Part shown: piece by piece, positions 46,901-57,280 of the stretch
How positions within the stretch are numbered: position 1 is the first letter of the stretch
Layout: each line of letters opens with the position of its first letter
From: Limanda limanda
Lineage: Eukaryota; Chordata; Actinopteri; Pleuronectiformes; Pleuronectidae
Direction: 5' to 3'
Assembly (NCBI RefSeq): GCF_963576545.1
Contig: NC_083636.1
Coordinates: 738,383 to 802,382 of the forward strand
DNA: 64,000 nt
Made by a program: the position numbers and the translations under genes
Notes under the pieces: generated by a model
What the model saw: the letters and a program-made list of their open reading frames with translations, nothing else
The model's database searches: none
What the model was told of the DNA's origin: nothing

Positions 46901-49900
46901 TAGAACAGGGAGACACTCCCAATGACGCTATAGTTGCTAGGCAACCTGTTCACTTCATAAATGTCCTTGAACCACAGATGCAATGTGGGGCAAAACTGTT
47001 GTCCAGCGAAGCAAAGAATATTATGTTTCAGCTTCATCAAAACAAACCTGACTGTGTAAACATTCGCAACAAATGAACCCTAACCCATGTCATTCTGACT
47101 CTGCCCCAGAACAGTTCCTGGATCTCTGTGAGTTTAATGAATCTGAGGGAATTACGCTTTAATAGAAATGAGAACTAGTGAAACATTCATTCTTAATTTG
47201 TAGATTAAACCCTAGGAAGGAAAGGTTTTTATTAAAATCATTTGTATGAAGCATAATATCTAGCTAAAACTACTCCTATCTTTATTGTTAAGAGTTCAAT
47301 CAGCCACAACCTATAGTTAAAAGTTTGAAATTCCAACACCCCCCTCCCCCCCCCCTCTTCCTCTCAGGTACTGCCCGATCGGGATCCTGTTCCTCATCGC
47401 AGGAAAGATCGTGGAGATGGACGACCTGACCCAGATGGGAGGCCAGCTGGGCATGTACACCATCACGGTCATCATCGGCCTGCTGATCCACGGCGTGCTG
47501 ATCCTTCCCACGCTTTACTTTGTCATCACTCGGCAGAACCCTTTCATCTTCATCGCTGGGCTGCTGCAGGCGCTGGTCACGGCCCTGGGGACGTCCTCCA
47601 GGTGAGTCCTGTCCTGTCCCGCCCTGAGACACCGAACCACCTGGGATCAGCTGGGGTCGCAAGGGAAGCTTCCACCAGTCGACCAATTAGAGCTTCATGA
47701 TTCACAAACTTAGAACAGGCAATGTGGCGTCTCAGTAATTCTACTACAGAACCAGAGCTAGCAGCTAACTCAAATAAAAGGCTAGCTCGATATTCTCCTC
47801 ATGCACATCACGTCTGAATTAGTCAGGAAACTGATGAAGACGAGAGAGAATGTTTCTGCTCGTTGACGAAGAGGAAACAGAGTGAGTCCTCTGCAGAGAC
47901 GGTAAAACCTTTGTGATGTTTCACCGACACTGAGCCGAGACGACCGGACACGATGAGACGCTCGCTTCCTGATCGGTTAGCATCAGTCACGATAAACCAG
48001 CAGCCGTGAACCAGGAATTGGACGTAGCCTCCGAACCCGAGCGCTCATACGTCTTGAGGATGTGATACGTAGTTAAACGTCGGTGACGACAAATCTCTGC
48101 AGAGCTTTAAGAAACAGTTCAGGCTAAAAAATGTCATAATGTCCAATAAATCCAGAATCTGTCCCTGAAGCGCTCGTGTCTCTTGTCTCTTGTCTCTTGT
48201 CTCTTGTCTCGTGTCTCTTGTCTTGTGTCTCTTGTCTCTTGTCTCGTATCTCTTGTCTCTTGTCTCTTGTCTCTTGTCTCTTGTCTCTTGTCTCTTGTCT
48301 CTTGTCTCTTGTCTCTTGTCTCTTGTCTCGTGTCTCTTGTCTCGTGTCTCTCGTCTCGTGTCTCTCATCTCGTGTCTCATGTCTCGTGTCTTGTCTCGTG
48401 TCTCGTGTCTCTCGTCTCTCGTCTCGTGTCTCGTGTCTCTTGTCCCTTGTCTCTTGTCTCTTGTCTCTTGTCTCTTGTCTCTTGTCTCTTGTCTCTTGTC
48501 TCGTGTCTCGTGTCTTGTGTCTCTCGTCTCTTGTCTCGTGTCTCTTGTCTCGTGTCTCGTGTCTCTCGTCTCTCGTCTCGTGTCTCGTGTCTCGTGTCTC
48601 TTGTCTCTTGTCTCTCGTCCCTTGTCTCTTGTCTCTTGTCTCTTGTCTCTTGTCTCTTGTCTCGTGTCTCTTGTCTCGTGTCTCTTGTCTCTTGTCTCTT
48701 GTCTCTTGTCTTGTGTCTCTTGTCTCTTGTCTCTTGTCTCGTATCTCTTGTCTCTTGTCTCTTGTCTCTTGTCTCTTGTCTCTTGTCTCTTGTCTCTTGT
48801 CTCTTGTCTCTTGTCTCTTGTCTCTTGTCTCGTGTCTCTTGTCTCGTGTCTCTCGTCTCGTGTCTCTCATCTCGTGTCTCGTGTGTCTTGTCTCGTGTCT
48901 CGTGTCTCTCGTCTCTCGTCTCGTGTCTCGTGTCTCTTGTCCCTTGTCTCTTGTCTCTTGTCTCTTGTGTCTTGTGTCTTGTCTCGTGTCTCGTGTCTCT
49001 CGTCTCTTGTCTCGTGTCTCTTGTCTCGTATCTCTTGTCTCTTGTCTCGTGTCTCTCGTCTCTTGTCTCGTGTCTCGTGTCTCGTGTCTCTTGTCTCTTG
49101 TCTCTTGTTCCTTGTCTCTTGTCCCTTGTCTCTTGTCTCTTGTCTCTTGTCTCTTGTCTCGTGTCTCGTGTCTCGTGTCTCTCGTCTCTTGTCTCGTGTC
49201 TCTTGTCTCGTGTCTCGTGTCTCGTGTCTCGTGTCTCGTGTCTCTCGTCTCTCGTCTCGTGTCTCTTGTCTCTTGTCTCTTGTCTCTTGTCTCTTGTCTC
49301 TTGTCTCTTGTCTCTTGTCTCTTGTTTCTTTTCTCTTGTCTCGTGTCTTGTGTCTCTTGTCTCTTGTCTCTTGTCTCGTGTCTCGTGTCTCTTGTCTCTT
49401 GTCTCTTGTCTCTTGTCTCGTGTCTCGTGTCTCTTGTCTCTTGTCTCTTGTCTCTCGTCCCTTGTCTCTTGTTTCTTTTCTCTTGTCTCGTGTCTCTTGT
49501 CTCTTGTTTCTTTTCTCTTGTCTCTTGTCTCTTGTCTCTTGTCTCTTGTCTCTTGTCTCTTGTCTCTTGTCTCTTGTGTCTTGTCTCGTGTCTCTTGTCT
49601 CTTGTCTCTTGTTTCTTTTCTCTTGTCTCTTGTTTCTTTTCTCTTGTTTCTTGTTTCTTGTCTCTTGTCTCTTGTCTCGTGTCTCTTGTCTTGTGTCTCT
49701 TGTCTCTTGTCTCTTGTCTCTTGTCTTGTGTCTCTTGTCTCTTGTCTTGTGTCTCTTGTCTCTTGTCTCTTGTCTCTTGTCTCTTGTTTCTTGTCTCTTG
49801 TCTCGTGTCTCTTGTCTCTTGTCTCTTGTCTCTTGTCTCTTGTCTCTTGTTTCTTGTCTCGTGTCTCGTGTCTCTTGTCTCTTGTCTCTTGTCTCTTGTG

Positions 49901-52900
49901 TCTTGTCTCGTGTCTCTTGTCTCTTGTCTCTTGTCTCTTGTTTCTTTTCTCTTGTCTCTTGTTTCTTGTCTCGTGTCTCGTGTCTCTTGTCTCTTGTCTC
50001 TTGTCTCTTGTGTCTTGTCTCGTGTCTCTTGTCTCTTGTCTCTTGTTTCTTTTCTCTTGTCTCTTGTTTCTTTTCTCTTGTCTCTTGTTTCTTGTCTCTT
50101 GTCTCTTGTCTCTTGTCTCGTGTCTCTTGTCTCTTGTCTTGTGTCTCTTGTCTCTTGTCTTGTGTCTCTTGTCTTGTGTCTCTTGTCTCTTGTCTCTTGT
50201 CTCTTGTTTCTTGTCTCTTGTCTCTTGTCTCGTGTCTCTTGTTTCTTGTCTCTTGTCTCTTGTCTCTTGTCTCTTGTCTCTTGTCTCTTGTCTCTTGTCT
50301 CTTGTCTCTTGTCTCGTGTCTCTTGTCTCTTGTCTCTCGTCCCTTGTCCCTTGTCTCTTGTCTCGTGTCTCGTGTCTCTCGTCCCTCAGCTCGGCCACGC
50401 TACCCGTCACCTTCAAGTGTCTGGAGGAGAACAATAAGATCGACAAGCGGATCACGCGCTTCGTGCTGCCCGTGGGCGCCACCATCAACATGGACGGCAC
50501 CGCCCTGTACGAAGCCCTGGCGGCCATCTTTATTGCTCAGGTTAACAACATGGAGATGAACTTTGGTCAGATCCTCACAATAAGGTAAGAAGAATGAGTA
50601 ATATTTAAAGCTGCAGATTATAAAACTCTGAGCCTTGTGTTATTTTCTGTTGTTCAGTATCACAGCGACAGCCGCGAGCATCGGAGCGGCCGGGATCCCT
50701 CAGGCCGGCCTGGTTACCATGGTGATCGTACTGACCTCTGTCGGACTGCCCACCGATGACATCACTCTCATCATTGCAGTCGATTGGTTTCTGTGAGTGT
50801 GACATCATGAGCCTGTGAACACACAGGTTGTGTGTCTGTAGCTGTCTCTTTAAAGTTGTGGGTCCGCGACCACCTAGTGACACACTTGTGTTTCCCCGGA
50901 GTCTTGTTCCACATCTTCACTTTTGTATTGAATATTTTTTGCAATGAGTTTTACATAGAAACATAATTAGGTTTCCCAAATTAATCATTTCAATTAGAAT
51001 ACCCCTCCCCAGAAATTACTCAGCTAACTGGGGCAAGAGGAAGAAACCAGCGTTCCCTCCTCTAACTGGGAGGAGCGAGTGGGAGAGAAGTGTTCTCATG
51101 GATCCGAGCTGAAGGAACTGGAACCAGCAGCTGAATCCAGTTCCTCCCGTCAATCACCTGACTGACAGACAAAGATCTTCGCTCCTGGTCCAGTCAGAAC
51201 CTCAGAACCTCAGAACCTCAGAACCTCAGAACCTCAGAACCTCAGAACCTTCAGGAGCTGGTGGGAAACAAAAGGCCTGAGAGATAAATTCAACATGGAA
51301 ATAACTTGAAGAGCAACGTCTCACTTTCTTCACAGTCGCTGGTTCACACCTGTGCTCAGGACGGTTGTTGGTACAAGGTGTGAACGGAGCCAAACCAGGT
51401 CCGGCTCCTTATCGTGACCTTTGGTCCGACCACACTGACACACCTGGAGACACACGTCACATGACCATTAAGATTAAGATTAAGATACATTTATTTGTCC
51501 CGAACACAAGCACAGACACACTCATGCAAGGAGGGAACTTTAACCTCTGCTTTGAACCATCTGGTGCAGGACACACAGAGCAGTGGGCAGCCATGTACGG
51601 TGCCCGGGGGGGGGGGGGGGGGAAGGTGCCTTGCTCAGGGGCACTAGACAGGGTAGGGAGAATCCTCTTGGGTTTTTGGATCAATCCAGGTTCGTCTTGT
51701 TGTTGTTTCTCCGTGGAGTCGAACCAGAGACGAACCAGAGACCTTCTCTGCCCAGAGTCCAAGTTCCTGCCACTAGTCCACCGCCTCTCCATTCACGTCC
51801 ACTGGTCATGTGATGTAAACAGGAAGTAGATTGTGTCCTCAGTTGGTTGCTTAGGAACAGGAAATCCTGGATTTGTGGAACTGTTCCTGACAGGAAGTGT
51901 TAGTCGAGTCATGTGACTGATGATAACCAATCAGGAGGAGAACCAAGAGACCAGCAGCGTTCACACGAGTCTCTGATTGAGAGGCTGGTGATGTGGACGC
52001 CGTACGTAACCATAGCAACAGAGTTATATTTATCAAGAAGGAAACGTCTCAGTGTGGACGTGTCCTGCTGAGCTGAGGTTACATCACACTTCATGTTGTG
52101 ACTTAAAGTTCAAAAGCAAAGATAAATGTTAACAACCCCTTTGTGTACGCATTTCAAAATAAAAGCCCGGTTCCATGGCCTTGAGCCAGGCAGCCGGGGG
52201 GGGGGGGGGGTCTCTGTCCTCTGTCCCAGCAGCTGGAGGACACAGAGAAGGTCAAACTGGTCAATGATTGGATCAGAACCAGGACCTTGGGTTAGGGTTT
52301 TTTACTTATTTATTCCAGATGTTGTGACTTAAAGTTTGAAAGTAAAGATAAATGTTAACAACCCGTCCTGTACGCATTTCAAAATAAAAGCCTGGTTCCA
52401 CGTCATTGAGCCAGGCAGCCGGGGGGGGGGGGGGGTCTCTGTCCTCTGTCCCAGCAGCTGGAGGACACAGAGAAGGTCAAACTGGTCAATGATTGGATCA
52501 GAACCAGGACTTTGACCTGAGGAGTGAACACAGAACACGTGACACAGAACACACTCATCATGACAGCTGAGAGTCTCTCTAGCCCCCTGGTGGCTGGCTG
52601 CAGTACTGACCTCCTCCATGTTAGCAGATGGGACCAAACTGGAGACGTTCACCAGATGTTTGTTGAAGAAGTTTCTCACTTTTCAGGTCGTTCTTCTCTC
52701 GTGTTTGTTCAAGTGTTTCTCCAGCGTGTAATGAGCGTCACCACCACAGAGGTTTGAATGATACTTGAACCCGATGAAGTGACCTGAGTGACCTTGTGTT
52801 TGTGTCGGGACGCAGGGATCGTCTGCGCACGACCACCAACGTCCTCGGGGACTCGATCGGCGCCGGCATCGTGGAGTTCCTGTCCCGGCAAGAGCTCCGC

Positions 52901-53026
52901 AGCAAGGACGTGGAGATGGGCAACTCGGTGCTGGAGGAGAAGGAGAGGAAGAAACCGTACAAGCTCATCTCCCAGGACAGTGATCTGGAAAACGATAAAC
53001 GTGCTCACAGCGAGTCCCACATGTAG
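43980..53026 (+). CDS. slc1a3: Excitatory amino acid transporter 1 (glial glutamate transporter)
   Basis: Nine exons give 526 codons plus stop: 43980-44118, 44194-44331, 45314-45518, 45595-45637, 46307-46587, 47368-47601, 50390-50584, 50658-50792, 52816-53026. The protein follows EAAT1 closely: [66 protein letters not shown], the HP1 serine motif GTSSSSATLP split across exons 6-7, [13 protein letters not shown] (TM7), [19 protein letters not shown] (HP2) and [13 protein letters not shown] (TM8, with the substrate-binding Asp and Arg region). It co-transports glutamate with 3 Na+ and 1 H+ against K+ in astrocytes. The large extracellular loop has candidate N-glycosylation sites (NETL, NSTN, NGT). 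The mammalian C-terminal ETKM is SESHM here. Introns 2 and 6 and the 3' UTR hold tandem arrays. Confidence 0.96.
44570..45236. repeat. 29-bp T-rich minisatellite in slc1a3 intron 2
   Basis: About 23 units of TTTTGTGATTTGTGG plus TTTTAGATTTGTTG, with a shorter variant lacking 'gatttgtgg'. Every full unit contains TTTTAG, a minimal 3' splice-site-like motif. The array ends about 75 nt before exon 3. Confidence 0.95.
45785..46250. repeat. Dispersed repeat in slc1a3 intron 4
   Basis: The segment starting 'aatcaatcaaactttatttgtatagcccatattcac' is of a type found very widely in fish introns. It continues with 'ggatcaggatccagcatcaggaccag' sequence typical of the same family. No coding potential. 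Confidence 0.6.
46588..47367 (+). other. slc1a3 intron 5, no gene
   Basis: This contains an 18-base poly-C run (about 46645) and AT-rich sequence. A second C-run precedes the exon 6 acceptor (47340-47355). Nothing else is recognised. Confidence 0.6.
48176..50388. repeat. 7-bp minisatellite of 2.2 kb in slc1a3 intron 6
   Basis: More than 300 units of TTGTCTC with TCGTGTC, TTGTTTC and TCTCGTC variants in higher-order patterns. The array ends at the exon 7 acceptor (ctcgtccctcag, exon at 50390), which still reads as a repeat unit. It makes all three sense frames and one antisense frame open for 700-800 codons; none is a gene. Confidence 0.98.
51466..51790 (-). mobile_element. tRNA-derived SINE in slc1a3 intron 8
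   Basis: On the minus strand an A box (TGGACTAGTGG, 51770-51780) and a perfect B box (GGTTCGACTCC, 51715-51725) are spaced as in a tRNA gene. A body with 'cctgagcaaggcacc' and a G/C homopolymer follows, and then a (TCTTAA)n-like tail at 51466-51482. This is a Pol III-type SINE head, body and tail. It is not a functional tRNA. Confidence 0.8.
52095..52740. repeat. Dispersed repeat, partly tandem, shared with 58205-58670
   Basis: The unit 'gttgtgacttaaagtt...aaagataaatgttaacaaccc...aaaataaaagcc' with an internal G run occurs twice here (52097-52310 partial, 52319-52740 longer) and once in spr intron 1 (58237-58670). It includes 'ccccctggtggctggctgcagtactgac'. Interspersed element of unknown class. 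Confidence 0.8.
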
Positions 53027-54415
53027 TCCACATCTGTCCACATCTGTCCATCTGTCCATCTGTCCATCTGTCCAGCATCTGTCCCACATTCTGTCCCACA
53101 TGTAGTCCAGCATCTGTCCAACATCTGTCCAGCATCTGTCCAGCATCTGTCCAGCATCTGTCCACATCTGTCCATCTGTCCACATGTAGTCCAGCATCTG
53201 TCCACATCTGTCCCATCTGTCCACATGTAGTCCAGCATCTGTCCTCCATCTGTCCATCTGTCCATCTGTCCATCTGTCCATCTGTCCAGCATCTGTCCCA
53301 CATGTAGTCCAGCATCTGTCCTCCATCTGTCCATCTGTCCATCTGTCCATCTGTCCATCTGTCCAGCATCTGTCCCACATGTAGTCCAGCATCTGTCCCA
53401 TCTGTCCACATGAAGTCCAACATCTGTCCACATCTGTCCACATGAAGTCCAGCATCTGTCCACATCTGTCCATCTGTCCACATGTAGTCCAGCATCTGTC
53501 CACATCTGTCCATCTGTCCACATGTAGTCCAGCATCTGTCCTCCATCTGTCCCATCTGTCCACATCTGTCCACATCTGTCCCACATGTAGTCCAACATCT
53601 GTCCACATCTGTCCCATCTGTCCACATGTAGTCCAGCATCTGTCCACATCTGTCCATCTGTCCACATGTAGTCCAGCATCTGTCCTCCATCTGTCCCATC
53701 TGTCCAGCATCTGTCCAGCATCTGTCCCATCTGTCCACATGAAGTCCAACATCTGTCCACATCTGTCCACATGAAGTCCAGCATCTGTCCAGCATCTGTC
53801 CAGCATCTGTCCACATGTAGTCCAGCATCTGTCCACATCTGTCCACATCTGTCCACATGTAGTCCAGCATCTGTCCAGCATCTGTCCAGCATCTGTCCAC
53901 ATGTAGTCCAGCATCTGTCCAACATCTGTCCCATCTGTCCAGCATCTGTCCCATCTGTCCCATCTGTCCACATCTGTCCCATCTGTCCAGATCTGTCCAG
54001 CATCTGTCACATCTGTCCCATCTGTCCACATCTGTCCAGCATCTGTCCACATGTAGTCCAGCATCTGTCCAACATCTGTCCATCTATCCCATCTGTCCAG
54101 CATCTGTCCAGCATCTGTCCCATCTGTCCACATCTGTCCAGCATCTGTCCAGCATCTGTCCAATCTGTCCACATCTGTCCAGCATCTGTCACATCTGTCC
54201 CATCTGTCCACATCTGTCCAGCATCTGTCCCATCTGTCCCACCTGTCCACATCTGTCCAGCATCTGTCCCATCTGTCCAGCATCTGTCCAGCATCTGTCC
54301 ACATCTGTCCCATCTGTCCCATCTGTCCCACCTGTCCATATCTGTCCCATATGTCCCATCTGTCCACATCTGTCCCTTCTGTCCCATCTGTCCAGCATCT
54401 GTCCACACGTCCACA
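53027..54415. repeat. Minisatellite in slc1a3 3' UTR that contains the stop-codon context
   Basis: The array is built from CATCTGTCC and AGCATCTGTCC units. Interspersed in it are more than ten copies of CACATGTAGTCCA, which is the sequence at the real end of the ORF (CAC ATG TAG TCC A at 53018-53027). It starts right at the stop codon and runs for about 1.4 kb. Confidence 0.95.
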
Positions 54416-54454
54416 ACATGATGACGGATCTGACATCGTTTGAAACAATCCTCT

Positions 54455-54552
54455 TGTTGTTTGTGTGGTTTGTGTTGTTTGTGTTGTTTGTGTTGTTTGT
54501 GTTGTTTGTGTTGTTTGTGTGGTTTGTGTTGTTTGTGTTGTTTGTGTTACTT
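54455..54552. repeat. 9-bp GTTTGTGTT repeat
   Basis: About ten units of ttgtgtggt/ttgtgttgt in the slc1a3 3' UTR, directly after the larger array. Confidence 0.9.
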
Positions 54553-55097
54553 TGTGTTACTTTGTGTCATTAACTAAATGTCTTTACATTCCATCATCAT
54601 CCTTTGAGTTATGATTCTGTCTTGTGTTTCAAGTAGAAGCGGTAGTTTCTATTTCTCATGTTTACAACTCGATTCCATGTTTAAATCTCTCTCTCTATGA
54701 CCCTGATGTGTAAGTGAACGTTTAGCGGCTGCTCACAAAACAATTCACTTTTGAAAAAATTATAAATTCAAAAAAGGTTTGTCATTCTGTCACCCAGAGA
54801 TTCATAAACTGATTTAAAATCAGACTTTTTATTTTGTTGAATAATAATATTGTGGTTATTAGTTTATTAGACATTTGAATGTCTCAGTGTTAGAAACTCT
54901 TTCATTGATCTAGTGAAACTTTACACTTTCCAGAGACCTGCGGAACTTTTTACCAACACAGTTCTTTGATCTAGATTTGACTGATATGATGTTTAATACT
55001 AATATGTGAAAGTCTCGTTTCATTACGGAGACGCATGAGATTCACGACTTTTGTGGCAACAGTTGTTTTAGTATTTTGTTAATTACAACTTGAGTGA

Positions 55098-55103
55098 AAT
55101 AAA
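55098..55103 (+). promoter_or_regulatory. Likely slc1a3 polyadenylation signal
   Basis: AATAAA is followed within 25 nt by a GT-rich tgtcctgtctgtgtctc element. This implies a 3' UTR of about 2.1 kb that includes the minisatellite. Confidence 0.55.
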
Positions 55104-55527
55104 GAGTGAATGAAATGTCCTGTCTGTGTCTCTTTTACAAGAACTTTAACAAACTTGTTTCATAAATTGTGTTAAATACAGATTAGTGTCTGAAAACAGC
55201 TTTTATACAGTTCAGAGAAATAGTTTATTACTTTATTATTAGAGTTTCCTCAGATGAAATGACAAGAGCCATCAGTCACTAACATCTGTTCACTAGAGAG
55301 TTCACAACATGCAACAACAAATACACAGAAATATGAGATTCATCCACTAATATCTACTGAGAGGGAATATGTACAAGAACGATAAATATGGAATCTATTT
55401 GTGATAATTAAGTTCTATACTCCACTTTGTCATAAAACAAAACATCTTTAAATGAATATGTGCACACATCTGAGTGTTGGAAACAAGAGTTTCTTTAACA
55501 CCATGAGATTTAAAACATGAACTTAGT

Positions 55528-55740
55528 GATCAGAATCAGAATCAGAATCAGAATCAGAAGTATTTTATTGCCAAGTACGTTCACACATACAAGGAATTTG
55601 CTCTGGTTATCGGTGCAAACAATGAACATAGAAACATAAAAACGCAATAAATACAACATACATAGGAGAGCAATAAAAAATAGGAAACCAGTATATATTT
55701 ACTCACTGTTTACTTCTTATTTACTCACTTTTTACCAATA
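55528..55740. repeat. LINE-tail-like dispersed repeat
   Basis: Short tandem 'aatcag' units precede 'aagtattttattgccaagtacgttcacacatacaaggaatttgctctgg', a very common tail sequence of fish non-LTR elements. Confidence 0.6.
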
Positions 55741-56379
55741 TTTATACAAAGTAACATTTATTTTGACATAAACATTTCTGAATAAAAATATATAAAAGAT
55801 AAAAGATAAAAAAAGTGAAGTATATAGTGAAATGCTAAATGCAAAACAGTGAACAGTGTCAGATTGCAATATGCAATGTAATGCAGTATAATATAATATG
55901 ATATAATATAATGTGTAATTTAACACATCCTAGAGGTGGGGGGGGGGTCCCGGGCCTTGTTGATTTTAACTTCTCTCATTTGTTCATTTCACTGTTGGAA
56001 AGTTTCCTGAAATACCTGCGACATGTGTTCTGATTATTCACGGGATGTTAAATGCGTGTGCACGTGTCAGGTTACATGTGCATGTGGAGCGTTCAGCTGC
56101 GTTCAGGTTCTGCTGGAGAACTGGGACAAATGGAAATCCTTCAGGTGTGAACTCACATGAACTGTCTCATGTGTGAAATTACTTTTAAACGGTAAATAAA
56201 AGACTAAAATGAGCTGCTGCTTATTGAAATGATGAAATGTGGATGATTCACCTGAGGTAGAAATAACATCATAAAGATATTATTAATAATAATAACACTT
56301 TTATATGTTTTATAAAGTGTTTGACGTTTTTGCTTCATATTGTTTGGAAAATGTTAATGATTACATTCAATATATATAT

Positions 56380-57066
56380 ATATATATTTTTTAACAATCT
56401 GTTTAATGCATTTTTACATAATTAACAAACAAACAATAGTGTTCCATACGGTAAAAATTACAGATGTAATTTCAACATACCACATAACAGATACCAACCC
56501 CCCACATATAGTTGAAAAATAAAGAAAAACAAACAAAAGAAAAACAAAAACAGATGGGTTGATAGAGGAAGAGAGAGAAAGGATAAATAAATAAATAAGC
56601 AAGAAAATACGTTAATAAAAGAATAGATGACATACATCATAATAATAATAATAACAATATAATAGTAATACTAAAAATAAATGAATGAATAAATAAATAG
56701 ATACATACGACCAATAAAATAAAAAAAAATTAAGAAAATAAATAAAACAGTTAAATAAGAAAACAGCAGAGCAGTACTTAGCTCACAGCAATCAGACAGC
56801 TTGTGCTAATGACATAAGACAAAAAGGGATTCCAGGACTTCTCAAAAGAAACAGCCTGACCAATCAGAGTCAGTCTCATTTGTTCTAATTTAAGAAAATA
56901 AAGCACCTCCTTAACCCAGTGAGTGTAGGTGGGGGGGGACTGGGGATTTCCATTGTAGCAGAATCAACCTCCTGGCCAGCAGAGTGGTGAATGCTATCAA
57001 GTCCTTATCAGCTGGGGAAAGAGTGAGTGGGAAAGGCCATGCACCAAACAGGGCAGTTACCTTACA
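56380..57066 (-). mobile_element. L1-like LINE, 3' end with ORF2 C-terminal fragment
   Basis: Read on the minus strand from about 57062, the sequence encodes LSPADKDLIAFTTLLARRL and ILLQWKSP. After a frameshift in a C-run at about 56932 it continues as THWVKEVLYFLKLEQMRLTL and SFEKSWNPFLSYV. This is the C-terminal end of a fish L1-type reverse-transcriptase ORF. It is followed by an AT-rich 3' UTR to about 56380. The frameshift and truncation make it inactive. Confidence 0.75.
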
Positions 57067-57280
57067 TTCAATATTTAAATAAGATATGAATGAGTTTTAG
57101 ATTTTTTTCAGAACAATCAACACAATAGATTCTACAAATAACAAATTATAAAATAAATGGTGTGACCGACAGGTGGCGACAGATGGATTTAAACCGCAGG
57201 AAGACCGTGAAGAACAGATCCTTTGGTAACGGGTGTTTCTCTCACGCACGCTCGCACACGCACACGCACTCTGCAGCACC

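Noticed and set aside
48176..50588. Four open frames of 700-800 codons (three sense, one antisense) over slc1a3 intron 6
   Set aside because: The 7-bp repeat keeps all frames open. They encode only LVSCLLS- or ETRDKRQ-type monotony and one overlaps genuine slc1a3 exon 7 in frame by chance.
51700..51790. tRNA gene on the minus strand
   Set aside because: Good A and B boxes, but no foldable acceptor/anticodon arms were evident and it continues into a SINE body and repeat tail.
52709..54448. 579-codon frame on the minus strand (TDGQMDRWTD)
   Set aside because: Antisense of the slc1a3 3' UTR array and last exon.
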